DNA of 5,039 bases from Halobacteriales archaeon (GCA_007118075.1 SKSH01000152.1:1-5039), one strand, 5' to 3'. Shown: positions 1 through 5,039, numbered from the stretch's first letter. Notes: generated from the letters alone by a model not told the origin. Numbers and translations: made by a program.

Positions 1-423
1 GCAGGGTCGGTCTACGACCAATTTGGCGTCCGACCGGTGTTCTTACTTTTCGTGCCGACGGTCATCGGCCTCTACGCTGTGGTGTTCGTAGCCCCGGTGA
101 TGATTCTGCTTGTGTTTTTCCTCGCCAGGTCGCTTGATGCCCTCACGGCTCCAATTCGGAACCAGTATCTCAACGACCGTATTGACGACGTGGGCCGGGC
201 GACGGTTCTCTCTGGCATCTCCATGACAATCTCACTCGCTGGTGCAATGGTACACGCCATTGGATTTGTTGTGGCCCCACGCCTCGGCGCGGTCACTGTG
301 ATCGCACTCGCGGGTGTTGTCTTCGGTGTGCTTGGTGCGGTACTCTGGGTCAGTACCGCACCGATCAGAACGGCCGAAGACGGCCACACACGACAGCTTG
401 CTGCCGGTGGGCTCACCGAATGA
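1..423 (+). CDS. MFS permease, C-terminal part (5'-truncated by window)
   Basis: Frame 1 is open from the first base to a TGA at 421-423, giving 140 residues, so the true start lies upstream. Three hydrophobic stretches are visible, at about residues 13-42, 67-92 and 95-118, which fits the last helices of a 12-helix transporter. Between the first and second lies RNQYLNDRIDDVGRATVLS (residues 53-71). This matches the cytoplasmic loop of many major facilitator superfamily drug/sugar exporters, where a 'YLN..I....RATVLS' pattern precedes a late helix. The polar tail after residue 118 ends in the cytoplasm by inference. The protein would sit in the cell membrane and move a small solute by proton or sodium coupling, but the substrate cannot be told from this part. 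Confidence is good for a membrane transporter and fair for MFS. Confidence 0.75.
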   Translation, partial: AGSVYDQFGVRPVFLLFVPTVIGLYAVVFVAPVMILLVFFLARSLDALTAPIRNQYLNDRIDDVGRATVLSGISMTISLAGAMVHAIGFVVAPRLGAVTVIALAGVVFGVLGAVLWVSTAPIRTAEDGHTRQLAAGGLTE

Positions 424-483
424 CCGTGATGCCCTCGACTTCGTAATTAACACTGGATGAAAGCATGTTCAGTGTGCCCTCAC

Positions 484-506
484 TGCAAGCAGCGTTTTCG
501 CTTGCA
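484..506. repeat. 7-bp inverted repeat (hairpin or operator) upstream of the 170-aa gene
   Basis: TGCAAGC (484-490) and GCTTGCA (500-506) are perfect inverted copies around a 9-base spacer containing TTTT. An alternative inner pairing, AGCG-TTTT-CGCT (491-502), is also possible. It lies 61 bases after the MFS stop codon and directly beside the TATA-like CATAAT of the next gene. It could therefore be a regulator site at that promoter or a 3'-end structure of the MFS transcript. A weaker 6-bp pair, ACACTG (450-455) and CAGTGT (470-475), lies just upstream. The function is inferred only from position. Confidence 0.4.
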
Positions 507-511
507 TAATG
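504..511 (+). promoter_or_regulatory. TATA-like box for the 170-aa membrane protein gene
   Basis: CATAAT at 505-510 is the best TATA-like element before the next gene. Haloarchaeal transcripts usually start about 25 bases downstream of the box centre, here near 532-535. That is just before the ATG at 543 and after the alternative GTG at 528, so the box favours the ATG as start. No Shine-Dalgarno-like GGAGG is present. This is moderate to weak evidence from spacing alone. Confidence 0.35.
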
Positions 512-542
512 GTTATGTCCGAAATCGGTGTCATTGGCTTCC

Positions 543-1055
543 ATGCCGGATGGTCTGGCGGTCTTCACCCAGTACATCACCTTCACCATCACAAGCTTGC
601 TGTTGATCGGTGTGGTGACCGTCGTTTGGATGCGCCTGATGTATTCGATCCTCTCTACCACGATGAGGATTGCACATCGGTTCGGTATGTATCGACCAAC
701 CTCATCGCAACGAGGTTCAACGATTCGGGATTCAAGCGATGAGGCGTTCCTCAGATTCTCTCGGTTACTTCGTTGGGTGAGTCAGTTGATCCCAGGGGAA
801 CCGATTCAGCAGCCTCGAACGATTATCATCCCATTGTTGCTCATCGGAGTCCCATCGTTCATCGGTATCTTGCTCGTGATGTGGGTGGCACCGCTCATGA
901 TTTTCGGGTACATCGTCGGTACCTTCGACTCCAATTGGTCGACAGTTGCCGCCATCCTTGCCACCTTCCTCTATCTGTCGGCAGTGGTTGGAGGTTGGAC
1001 GTTCATCCGATCGAATCGATTTCTATCGGAACAGCTTCGATTGGTTGTCCCTTGA
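543..1055 (+). CDS. Unrecognised membrane protein, 170 aa, three or four helices
   Basis: I do not recognise a family. From the ATG at 543 the protein has 170 residues. A first hydrophobic helix lies at about residues 8-30. A charged, Arg/Ser-rich loop follows (about 40-90, with several Arg and an SSDEAF segment). A long hydrophobic stretch at about 93-126 contains prolines and glycines and could be one helix or two, and a last helix lies at about 133-153. The tail is short and Arg-containing (IRSNRFLSEQLRLVV). There are no catalytic motifs, cysteine pairs or signal-peptide cleavage site. An in-frame GTG at 528 would add MSLAS, but the TATA-like box at 505-510 puts transcription start after it. 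The gene has its own upstream region and lies on the same strand as the MFS gene, 119 bases after it. Haloarchaea carry many lineage-specific membrane proteins of this kind. I am fairly sure it is coding because of its length and hydrophobic pattern. Confidence 0.7.
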   Translation: MPDGLAVFTQYITFTITSLLLIGVVTVVWMRLMYSILSTTMRIAHRFGMYRPTSSQRGSTIRDSSDEAFLRFSRLLRWVSQLIPGEPIQQPRTIIIPLLLIGVPSFIGILLVMWVAPLMIFGYIVGTFDSNWSTVAAILATFLYLSAVVGGWTFIRSNRFLSEQLRLVVP

Positions 1056-1218
1056 GACTGAATCCTTCATCTTCTGTATTGATCGAGCAGCATCACTTGA
1101 CACAAGATTTGGGGGGATCTAAGCGAGAATAGCATACGACCGACAGCCGAACTCACTACCATACCAACGAGATTGTTTGATAATCGATTGGTTCGAGAGC
1201 AAACGCATTCGTTGCAAA

Positions 1219-1231
1219 TTGAAGACTTCAA
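1219..1231. promoter_or_regulatory. 13-bp palindrome upstream of the 76-aa gene
   Basis: TTGAAG-A-CTTCAA is a perfect palindrome around one central base. It lies about 50-60 bases before the ATG at 1280 and about 20 bases upstream of the TATA-like box, the usual place for an archaeal activator site next to the BRE. An overlapping wider pair, CGTTG (1210-1214) and CAACG (1229-1233), could form a competing stem in RNA. No regulator can be named; the regulatory role is inferred from symmetry and position. Confidence 0.4.
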
Positions 1232-1251
1232 CGCAGATTTCAGCGACCGCA

Positions 1252-1261
1252 TTACTAAATA
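1252..1261 (+). promoter_or_regulatory. TATA-like box, leaderless promoter of the 76-aa gene
   Basis: TTACTAAATA resembles the haloarchaeal TATA element (TTTAWA-like). Its centre is about 24 bases before the ATG at 1280, the spacing expected for a leaderless transcript that starts at or next to the initiation codon. There is no Shine-Dalgarno motif in front of the gene, which agrees with leaderless initiation. This is one of the two clearest promoters in the window. Confidence 0.55.
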
Positions 1262-1263
1262 CA

Positions 1264-1280
1264 TTGGTAATAATAACCAA
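1264..1280. promoter_or_regulatory. TTGGT-N7-ACCAA dyad between TATA box and start codon
   Basis: TTGGT (1264-1268) and ACCAA (1276-1280) are inverted copies around AATAATA. The dyad fills the gap between the TATA-like box and the start codon, and its last A is the first base of the ATG. A protein bound here would block the polymerase, so a repressor operator is the natural guess. The arms are only 5 bp, and TTGGT also occurs in nearby coding DNA, so chance is possible. Confidence 0.35.
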
Positions 1281-1510
1281 TGACAATGGAGGTTCGTAGC
1301 ATCCTTGGTCGATTACAGCGCGACCGACTCGCGCTTGATCTCGTGAGCGTGGGGTTTCTCCTGCTCTTTTGGGTGCTGCTCATCGAGAGTGTTGGCTTCC
1401 TGGCATCGATCAGCGGTCAGGTGATCTGGGCAGAGGTGCCGACCATCGGGTTCGTTCTTGGAGCCGCAATCAGTATCACCGGTTATCTGATCGGCCGCGC
1501 TGTCGCCTGA
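1280..1510 (+). CDS. Small unrecognised two-helix membrane protein, 76 aa
   Basis: The ATG at 1280 opens a 76-residue frame. A second ATG at 1286 would shorten it by two residues; the first is chosen because the TATA-like box at 1252-1261 is correctly spaced for it. The first 20 residues are basic and mostly polar (RSILGRLQRDRLALD). A first helix lies at about 21-43, a short linker with Trp and Glu at 44-52, and a second helix at about 53-72 rich in Gly, Ala and Ile. By the positive-inside rule the N terminus would be cytoplasmic. No family or catalytic motif is recognised. It could be a small subunit, a chaperone for a membrane partner or a stand-alone protein. The gene has its own organised upstream region and ends 13 bases before the convergent methyltransferase gene. 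Support for coding is the promoter plus the clean two-helix pattern. Confidence 0.65.
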   Translation: MTMEVRSILGRLQRDRLALDLVSVGFLLLFWVLLIESVGFLASISGQVIWAEVPTIGFVLGAAISITGYLIGRAVA

Positions 1511-1523
1511 CTGACGTCTCCCT

Positions 1524-1540
1524 TCATCGTTCGGCGATGA
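1524..1540. terminator. Short hairpin over the convergent gene ends (possible shared terminator)
   Basis: TCATCG (1524-1529) and CGATGA (1535-1540) pair perfectly around a 5-base loop. The structure overlaps the stop codon of the minus-strand methyltransferase and lies 13 bases past the stop of the plus-strand 76-aa gene. A shared 3'-end element is possible. Archaeal termination usually depends on T-runs, and none is present here, so this is a weak call. Confidence 0.2.
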
Positions 1541-2339
1541 GGACCATCTCTTGGCCGGCCGTCTCGAGTTCGTCTCCACTGAACCCTCCGTAGAACGTCC
1601 AGTCACTCCATCCAGAAGTGCGCAAGAGCAGCTCGAACTCTCGACGTGACAACAGCGAGAGTTCGAACGTGGCCTTCGAAACCGTTCGTCCATCCCGTGT
1701 GATTCTTCGGGTTGAAGCGGTGATTTGCTCTACCTCGTCGACGAAATCGGTGACATCGGTCACCTGGTACTCCTCTCCCTGGTGGATGAACGTCCAGGTA
1801 TCTGGTTTGCCGTATGTTTCGCAGATGGTCTCGAAGTTGGGGGTGAAGACGTTGAGCGCGAGTCTCCCTCCAGGACGGAGCGCCTCGCGACAGCGTTCGA
1901 GCGTCGCCAGTTGATCTTCGACACTGAGGTTGTGGAGGAATGTCCTGAAGGGCATGATGACGAGGTCGTATTCCCTGGCCACCTCGAACTCACGCATGTC
2001 ATCTCGCCAGACGAACGCATCGAGCTCACGTTCTGTTGCCTTATCCTCGAGTACCTGCAACATCCCCTCTGAGATATCGAATCCATCAGCATCGACCCCA
2101 GCACTGAGCAATTCGAGGTAGATTCTCCCTGTACCACAGCCCACCTCAAGGACTGGGCCATCAGCATTCATCGCAAGCTCACGATAGAAGCTCTCATCAC
2201 CGATGTCCCGTTCACGATGAGCAGGATCGTAGAGTTCAGCAAGTTCGTCGAAGAACTCCTTCGCAGCGTGTTCCATGTCGGTCGTAAGGACGGTCGGTGA
2301 AAGGTCTTGTCGTTGCGATGTCTCCTCGCCACTCGACAT
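1524..2339 (-). CDS. Class I SAM-dependent methyltransferase
   Basis: This enzyme moves a methyl group from S-adenosylmethionine to an unknown acceptor, probably a small molecule, in the cytoplasm. Numbered from the ATG at 2339 (271 residues), the Rossmann core is clear. LEVGCGTGR at 64-72 is the glycine-rich SAM loop, and Asp88 in GFDIS is the acidic residue at the end of strand 2 that holds the ribose. RDDMREF at 112-118 is the adenine-contact region, YDLVIMPFRTFLHNL at 124-138 is motif II/strand 4, and LRPGGRLALNVF at 154-165 is the motif III turn and strand 5. The C-terminal part has beta-rich segments typical of the fold's last strands and ends near GQEMVLIAER. The start is uncertain. 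An ATG at 2276 gives 250 residues beginning MEHAAKEFFDELAELYD, close to where homologues usually begin, and leaves more room for the divergent promoter; a TTG at 2375 is unlikely. The gene diverges from the DNA methylase gene. The substrate cannot be deduced. Confidence 0.85.
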   Translation of the reverse strand: MSSGEETSQRQDLSPTVLTTDMEHAAKEFFDELAELYDPAHRERDIGDESFYRELAMNADGPVLEVGCGTGRIYLELLSAGVDADGFDISEGMLQVLEDKATERELDAFVWRDDMREFEVAREYDLVIMPFRTFLHNLSVEDQLATLERCREALRPGGRLALNVFTPNFETICETYGKPDTWTFIHQGEEYQVTDVTDFVDEVEQITASTRRITRDGRTVSKATFELSLLSRREFELLLRTSGWSDWTFYGGFSGDELETAGQEMVLIAER

Positions 2340-2347
2340 TAACACCC

Positions 2348-2353
2348 AAGGTG
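2348..2353 (+). promoter_or_regulatory. Shine-Dalgarno-like site deciding the GTG start of the DNA methylase
   Basis: AAGGTG lies five bases before the GTG at 2359 and matches the GGAGGTGA complement of the haloarchaeal 16S rRNA tail. It supports GTG 2359 over the ATG at 2275, which would overlap the divergent gene. It also favours GTG 2359 over GTG 2377, before which no free site exists. Confidence 0.45.
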
Positions 2354-2358
2354 GGTGG

Positions 2359-3429
2359 GTGTCTCTTGGCAACAAGGTGCCTCAGCGAACGACTCATCGG
2401 CTGATTCATGGTGATGCGAGAGCCCTCTCGATGATTGATTCCTCGAGTATCGAGCTGGTGGTCACCTCACCACCATATCCGATGGTTGCGATGTGGGACG
2501 AGGTCTTCGCCGGGATGGATGCGCAGGTGGCAACCGCGATCGAACAGGGAGACGGCAATCTTGCGTTCGAACGGATGCACCGGATACTAGATGCTGCTTG
2601 GGACGAACTCGCCCGCGTCGTCGTCGATGGGGGCATCGTCTGCATCAACATCGGTGATGCCACCCGGACCGTTGCTGATGAGTTTCGGCTGTACCCGAAT
2701 CATGCTCGCATCATCAGCGCGCTTCACGATCGTGGGTTCGTGTCGCTCCCTGGTATCCTCTGGCACAAACCCACGAATGCAGCGACGAAGTTCATGGGTT
2801 CAGGGATGCTCCCGTCGAACGCGTATCCTACCCTCGAACACGAACATCTCCTCGTATTTCGCCGAGGCAAGAAGACCAGACCGTTCCCTGCTGGAGACTC
2901 CTCGAGATATGCTTCAGCGTTCTTCTGGGAGGAACGAAACAGCTGGTTCTCTGACATTTGGTCGGATGTTATCGGAACCGATCAGTCGCTCCCTACTGTC
3001 GAGGGCCGAGAACGATCTGCCGCATTCCCACTCGAGATCCCCTACCGGCTTATCAATATGTTCTCGATCTACGGCGATACGGTACTCGATCCGTTCAGTG
3101 GAACCGGAACGACCCAACTGGCGGCGATGCTCGCGGCTCGAAACTCGGTAGGGGTTGATTCGGACCCAACGTTGATCGCTAGCCTTGAGGAACGGTTGGC
3201 TGGCCTATCGGAACGGTCACGGGAACGAGTCGAGGAGCGGCTCGAACTTCATCGGGAGTTTGTCGAGAAACACCACCAATCCGGTGGCGAGATGGGATAC
3301 CGGGCAACCCACTACGACTTCCCGGTTATGACTGCACAGGAGCAGGATATCCGGTTCTATGTGGTCGATGACGTAGCGGTCAACGAGGACTCGATCCAGG
3401 CCGACCATCTCCCATTCGACGAGTTGTGA
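2359..3429 (+). CDS. zim: DNA amino-methyltransferase, beta class, probable CTAG (m4C) modification methylase
   Basis: This enzyme methylates an exocyclic amino group of a base in DNA, using SAM. Numbered from GTG 2359 (356 residues), the catalytic motif IV TSPPYP is at 36-41. The SAM-binding motif I LDPFSGTGTT comes later, at 243-252, followed by the acidic GVDSD at 265-269. Motif IV before motif I is the beta-class order, and the S-P-P-Y form is usual for N4-cytosine enzymes. The text around it (HRLIHGDA, MWDEVF, INIGDATR, ILWHKPTNAATKFMG, LEHEHLLVFRRG) matches what I recall of the haloarchaeal Zim CTAG methylases and is related to M.MthZI. The CTAG assignment is by memory of the family, not by alignment. 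The C-terminal 80 residues are charged and may be helical. No restriction nuclease gene is adjacent, so it is probably an orphan methylase used in housekeeping marking. The start is supported by AAGGTG at 2348-2353. An m6A enzyme with another target is the main alternative. Confidence 0.8.
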   Translation: MSLGNKVPQRTTHRLIHGDARALSMIDSSSIELVVTSPPYPMVAMWDEVFAGMDAQVATAIEQGDGNLAFERMHRILDAAWDELARVVVDGGIVCINIGDATRTVADEFRLYPNHARIISALHDRGFVSLPGILWHKPTNAATKFMGSGMLPSNAYPTLEHEHLLVFRRGKKTRPFPAGDSSRYASAFFWEERNSWFSDIWSDVIGTDQSLPTVEGRERSAAFPLEIPYRLINMFSIYGDTVLDPFSGTGTTQLAAMLAARNSVGVDSDPTLIASLEERLAGLSERSRERVEERLELHREFVEKHHQSGGEMGYRATHYDFPVMTAQEQDIRFYVVDDVAVNEDSIQADHLPFDEL

Positions 3430-3455
3430 TATTCCCACCACGCATATTCTCCGGC

Positions 3456-3467
3456 TGATTATTATCA
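3456..3467 (+). promoter_or_regulatory. TATA-like region with TGAT-N4-ATCA dyad before the cystathionine enzyme gene
   Basis: GATTATTATC (3457-3466) is the strongest AT-rich element between the DNA methylase stop and this gene. A start about 25 bases downstream (about 3484-3490) would give a leader of roughly 25 bases to the ATG at 3511 and would exclude the ATG at 3478. The same bases form an inverted repeat, TGAT (3456-3459) and ATCA (3464-3467), so a repressor could cover the box. A second TATA-like element, CATATT (3442-3447), would instead suit a leaderless start at 3478. Confidence 0.4.
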
Positions 3468-3510
3468 ACTAACCGAAATGATTAGCCTTGCGTGCTTTCA
3501 AGTCTCCTGT

Positions 3511-4728
3511 ATGGACCCAGCCGAAGACTCCGGGTTTTCGACGCGATCTATCCACGCCGACGAACGAGAGGCACGCGAGGGCGTCAACGTTGGGGATGTC
3601 GTCTCCCCGATTCATCTCTCGAGTACCTACGAGCTAGATGAGGTGCCAACCGACACTTCGTTGATGGACCTCGATCCAGGTGCTGGTGATTTCTTGTACA
3701 CACGGCTTGGCAATCCGACCAGACAGTTACTCGAGGAACGGATGGCGTCCTTGGCCGGTGGTACGGATGGCTTTGCCGTCTCCTCGGGGACTGCGGCCGT
3801 ATTGACGACAGTCTTGGCCACGGCACGGCCTGGTGACGAGATCGTTGCGTTCGATGATCTGTATGGAGGATCACTGAAGCTTTTGTCAGCGCTTGCAGAG
3901 GAACGCCTCGGGATGTCCGTCAATTTCGTCGATGCAAGAGAAACCGATAACGTCGCCGCAGCGATGAGTGAACAGACCGCACTGGTGTTGATGGAGACGC
4001 CCACCAATCCGCTGATGCATCTCTGCGATATCGAGGCGATCGCTGAGCTCGCCACAGAATGGGGTGTCCCGCTTGCCGTGGACAACACCTTCGCGAGTCC
4101 GGTACAACAACGACCGCTCGAACTTGGAGCCGACATCGTCATCCACTCCACGACGAAGTATCTCAACGGTCACAGTGACGGGCTCGGCGGTGTCGTCGTC
4201 ACGGATGATCCCGCTATCACAGAGGAGATGCGGTTCCTCCAACGGATCGCGCTAGGCAACGTGATGCCACCGTTCGATGCATATCTCGTGCTCCGAGGGA
4301 TCAAGACACTCGAGAGCCGGGTACAACGCCAGGCATCGAATGCTGCTGCACTGGCAGCGTACCTCGATGATCATGATCGCGTCACATCAGTGTACTATCC
4401 CGGTCTCGAAAGTCATCCACAACACGAACTTGCTGCCCGTCAGATGTCGGGATTCGGTGCGATGCTCTCGTTCGAGCTCGATGGCACCCCGAAGCAGGCC
4501 AGGACCTTCCTCGAAAGCCTCGAGGTATTCGCCCTGGCAGTCAGTCTCGGTGGAGTGGAGAGCCTCATCGAGCTTCCGGCGAACATGACTCACGAATCGA
4601 TCGATCCAGCGATCCGGCGTGAACGAGGTATCAGCGATACGTTCGTCCGTGTTTCGGTGGGTATTGAGGATCTTGACGATCTCCTTGCCGATTTCGACCG
4701 TGGCTTCACCACTGCGTTCGGGGGATAA
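3511..4728 (+). CDS. Cystathionine gamma-lyase/gamma-synthase family PLP enzyme
   Basis: This is a cytoplasmic, PLP-dependent trans-sulfuration enzyme acting on cystathionine or a homoserine ester. Numbered from ATG 3511 (405 residues, normal for the family), it shows FSTRSIHA near the N terminus. The cofactor-phosphate loop YTRLGNPT is at 63-70, with Tyr63 and Arg65 reaching the neighbouring subunit. SSGTAA is at 91-96, ETPTNP is at about 162-167, and VDNTFASP at 190-197 contains the Asp that pairs with the pyridine nitrogen. HSTTKYLNGHSD at 212-223 carries the Schiff-base Lys216. The C-terminal signature SLGGVESLIELPANMTH at 345-361 is complete, and RVSVGIEDLDDL near 380-391 has the substrate-carboxylate Arg. 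The 'SLIELPANMTH' form with Glu resembles gamma-lyases, but lyase, synthase and methionine gamma-lyase cannot be separated safely by eye, so no symbol is given. An upstream ATG at 3478 would add 11 residues (MISLACFQVSC) absent from typical homologues. The gene has its own promoter. Confidence 0.92.
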   Translation: MDPAEDSGFSTRSIHADEREAREGVNVGDVVSPIHLSSTYELDEVPTDTSLMDLDPGAGDFLYTRLGNPTRQLLEERMASLAGGTDGFAVSSGTAAVLTTVLATARPGDEIVAFDDLYGGSLKLLSALAEERLGMSVNFVDARETDNVAAAMSEQTALVLMETPTNPLMHLCDIEAIAELATEWGVPLAVDNTFASPVQQRPLELGADIVIHSTTKYLNGHSDGLGGVVVTDDPAITEEMRFLQRIALGNVMPPFDAYLVLRGIKTLESRVQRQASNAAALAAYLDDHDRVTSVYYPGLESHPQHELAARQMSGFGAMLSFELDGTPKQARTFLESLEVFALAVSLGGVESLIELPANMTHESIDPAIRRERGISDTFVRVSVGIEDLDDLLADFDRGFTTAFGG

Positions 4729-4730
4729 CG

Positions 4731-4740
4731 ACTAATTCAT
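4731..4740 (+). promoter_or_regulatory. TATA-like box for the DUF429 gene
   Basis: ACTAATTCAT begins two bases after the stop codon of the preceding gene, and its centre is about 25 bases before the ATG at 4760. That is correct spacing for a leaderless or nearly leaderless transcript, so this gene probably has its own promoter despite the 31-base gap. Confidence 0.45.
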
Positions 4741-4749
4741 CACCGGCTG

Positions 4750-4755
4750 AAGGTG
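4750..4755 (+). promoter_or_regulatory. Shine-Dalgarno-like AAGGTG before the DUF429 start
   Basis: AAGGTG ends four bases before the ATG at 4760 and matches the 16S rRNA tail complement. It would allow translation from a read-through transcript of the upstream gene as well as from the promoter at 4731-4740. A 4-bp CACC (4741-4744) could pair with its GGTG, probably by chance. Confidence 0.35.
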
Positions 4756-4759
4756 CGGT

Positions 4760-5039
4760 ATGTCGGCCTACATGGGTCTTGATTGGTCCGGCTCCGGCTG
4801 GGTCGGTGTCGGCCTTGATGCAGATGGTGGCTATGATCTCGACCTCTACCCGTCCATCGCTTCAGCCTGGCGAGCCCACCCTGACTGTCGCCTCGCCCTC
4901 GTGGATGTCCCCATCGGCCTGACCGACGATGCCCGCCGCCGGTGTGAGGTGGTAGCCAGCGAATATCTCGCCCCCTTTCGCCACCAGAGTATCTTCTGGA
5001 CGCCGGTGCGGAATGCGGTGTTCAGCCCGACACTTGAGA
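4760..5039 (+). CDS. DUF429 family protein, N-terminal part (3'-truncated by window)
   Basis: The ATG at 4760 opens a frame that stays open to the window edge, giving 93 complete codons. It begins MSAYMGLDWSGSGWVGVGL, where Asp8 after a short hydrophobic strand is the first conserved acid of RNase H-like folds. LALVDVPIGL at 45-54 has the second acid, Asp49, in the 'D-x-P-I-G-L' signature. DARRRCEVVASEYL (57-70) and SIFWTPVRNAVF (77-88) match the DUF429 'RRCD..AR..L' and 'S.F..P.R.A' blocks. DUF429 members are predicted to have an RNase H-like/nuclease-related fold, but their role is unknown. The start is supported by both a TATA-like box and an AAGGTG site. By hand count the last 239 bases are about 64% GC, clearly above the genes to its left. 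The family call is made from memory of its motifs. Confidence 0.75.
   Translation, partial: MSAYMGLDWSGSGWVGVGLDADGGYDLDLYPSIASAWRAHPDCRLALVDVPIGLTDDARRRCEVVASEYLAPFRHQSIFWTPVRNAVFSPTLE

Noticed and set aside
528..542. GTG start extending the 170-aa membrane protein by five residues
   Set aside because: The TATA-like box at 505-510 predicts transcription starting after this GTG, and no ribosome-binding site precedes it.
509..742. 77-residue His-rich frame overlapping the start of the 170-aa gene
   Set aside because: It is a shadow in another frame. The His run comes from CATCACC-type codons of the real gene, and there is no independent support.
1067..1264. 65-residue open frame on the minus strand in the gap before the 76-aa gene
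   Set aside because: Its composition is basic with scattered cysteines, unlike haloarchaeal proteins. It covers the promoter and palindromes of the plus-strand gene and has no promoter or ribosome site of its own.
1056..1279. Possible small RNA gene in the 224-base gap
   Set aside because: There are short inverted repeats but no long stable fold, no tRNA-like arms, and no clear promoter and T-run pair defining a transcript.
2275..2358. ATG start extending the DNA methylase by 28 residues
   Set aside because: The extra residues are Cys/Arg-containing and unlike methylase N termini, and the frame would overlap the divergent gene. GTG 2359 has an AAGGTG site.
1524..3429. Two adjacent methyltransferases as a restriction-modification or phage-defence system
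   Set aside because: Only one is a DNA methylase. The other has small-molecule methyltransferase motifs, and there is no nuclease, helicase or specificity gene in the window.
3627..4166. 179-residue minus-strand open frame inside the cystathionine enzyme gene
   Set aside because: It is a Ser-rich shadow of a strongly conserved plus-strand gene with a complete set of family motifs.

Overview
The window looks like chromosomal DNA from a haloarchaeon (class Halobacteria). The proteins are rich in Asp and Glu, TCGA/CTCGA words are frequent, and several genes have a TATA-like box about 25 bases before the start with little or no leader. The predicted CTAG-type DNA methylase and the DUF429 protein also fit. 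Hand counts of sample lines give roughly 50-57% GC over most genes, low for the group. The AT-richer gaps are near 40-47%, and the last 240 bases are near 64%. No species is named; this is inference from style and gene families.

Layout, left to right. Positions 1-423 hold the C-terminal end of a major facilitator superfamily (MFS) permease whose start lies outside the window. A 104-213 base gap (depending on where the next gene is started) with a 7-bp inverted repeat leads to an unrecognised 170-residue membrane protein (543-1055). A 224-base AT-rich gap (1056-1279) holds no gene I can support, but it contains a 13-bp palindrome, a TATA-like box and a TTGGT/ACCAA dyad just before a 76-residue two-helix membrane protein (1280-1510). 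That gene converges, with a 13-base gap, on a class I SAM-dependent methyltransferase on the minus strand (1524-2339). A beta-class amino-methyltransferase acting on DNA starts almost back to back with it (2359-3429, likely zim, CTAG specificity). Next comes a PLP-dependent cystathionine gamma-lyase/synthase family enzyme (3511-4728), then the first 93 codons of a DUF429 protein running off the right edge (4760-5039).

Most genes look singly transcribed with their own promoters, so there is no convincing operon. Two adjacent genes use SAM and a third belongs to sulfur amino-acid metabolism, but the spacing and separate promoters give no proof of a shared pathway. The DNA methylase has no restriction endonuclease beside it and is best read as an orphan. 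CTAG occurs only four times in the window against about 20 expected for random sequence, and two of the four are inside the methylase gene. I see no tRNA, rRNA, CRISPR array, insertion sequence or clear integration site. I did not find a convincing new multi-gene system. The most interesting leftovers are the two small unknown membrane proteins, the organised promoter of the 76-residue one, and a TTGRTAAT word found only in the gaps.
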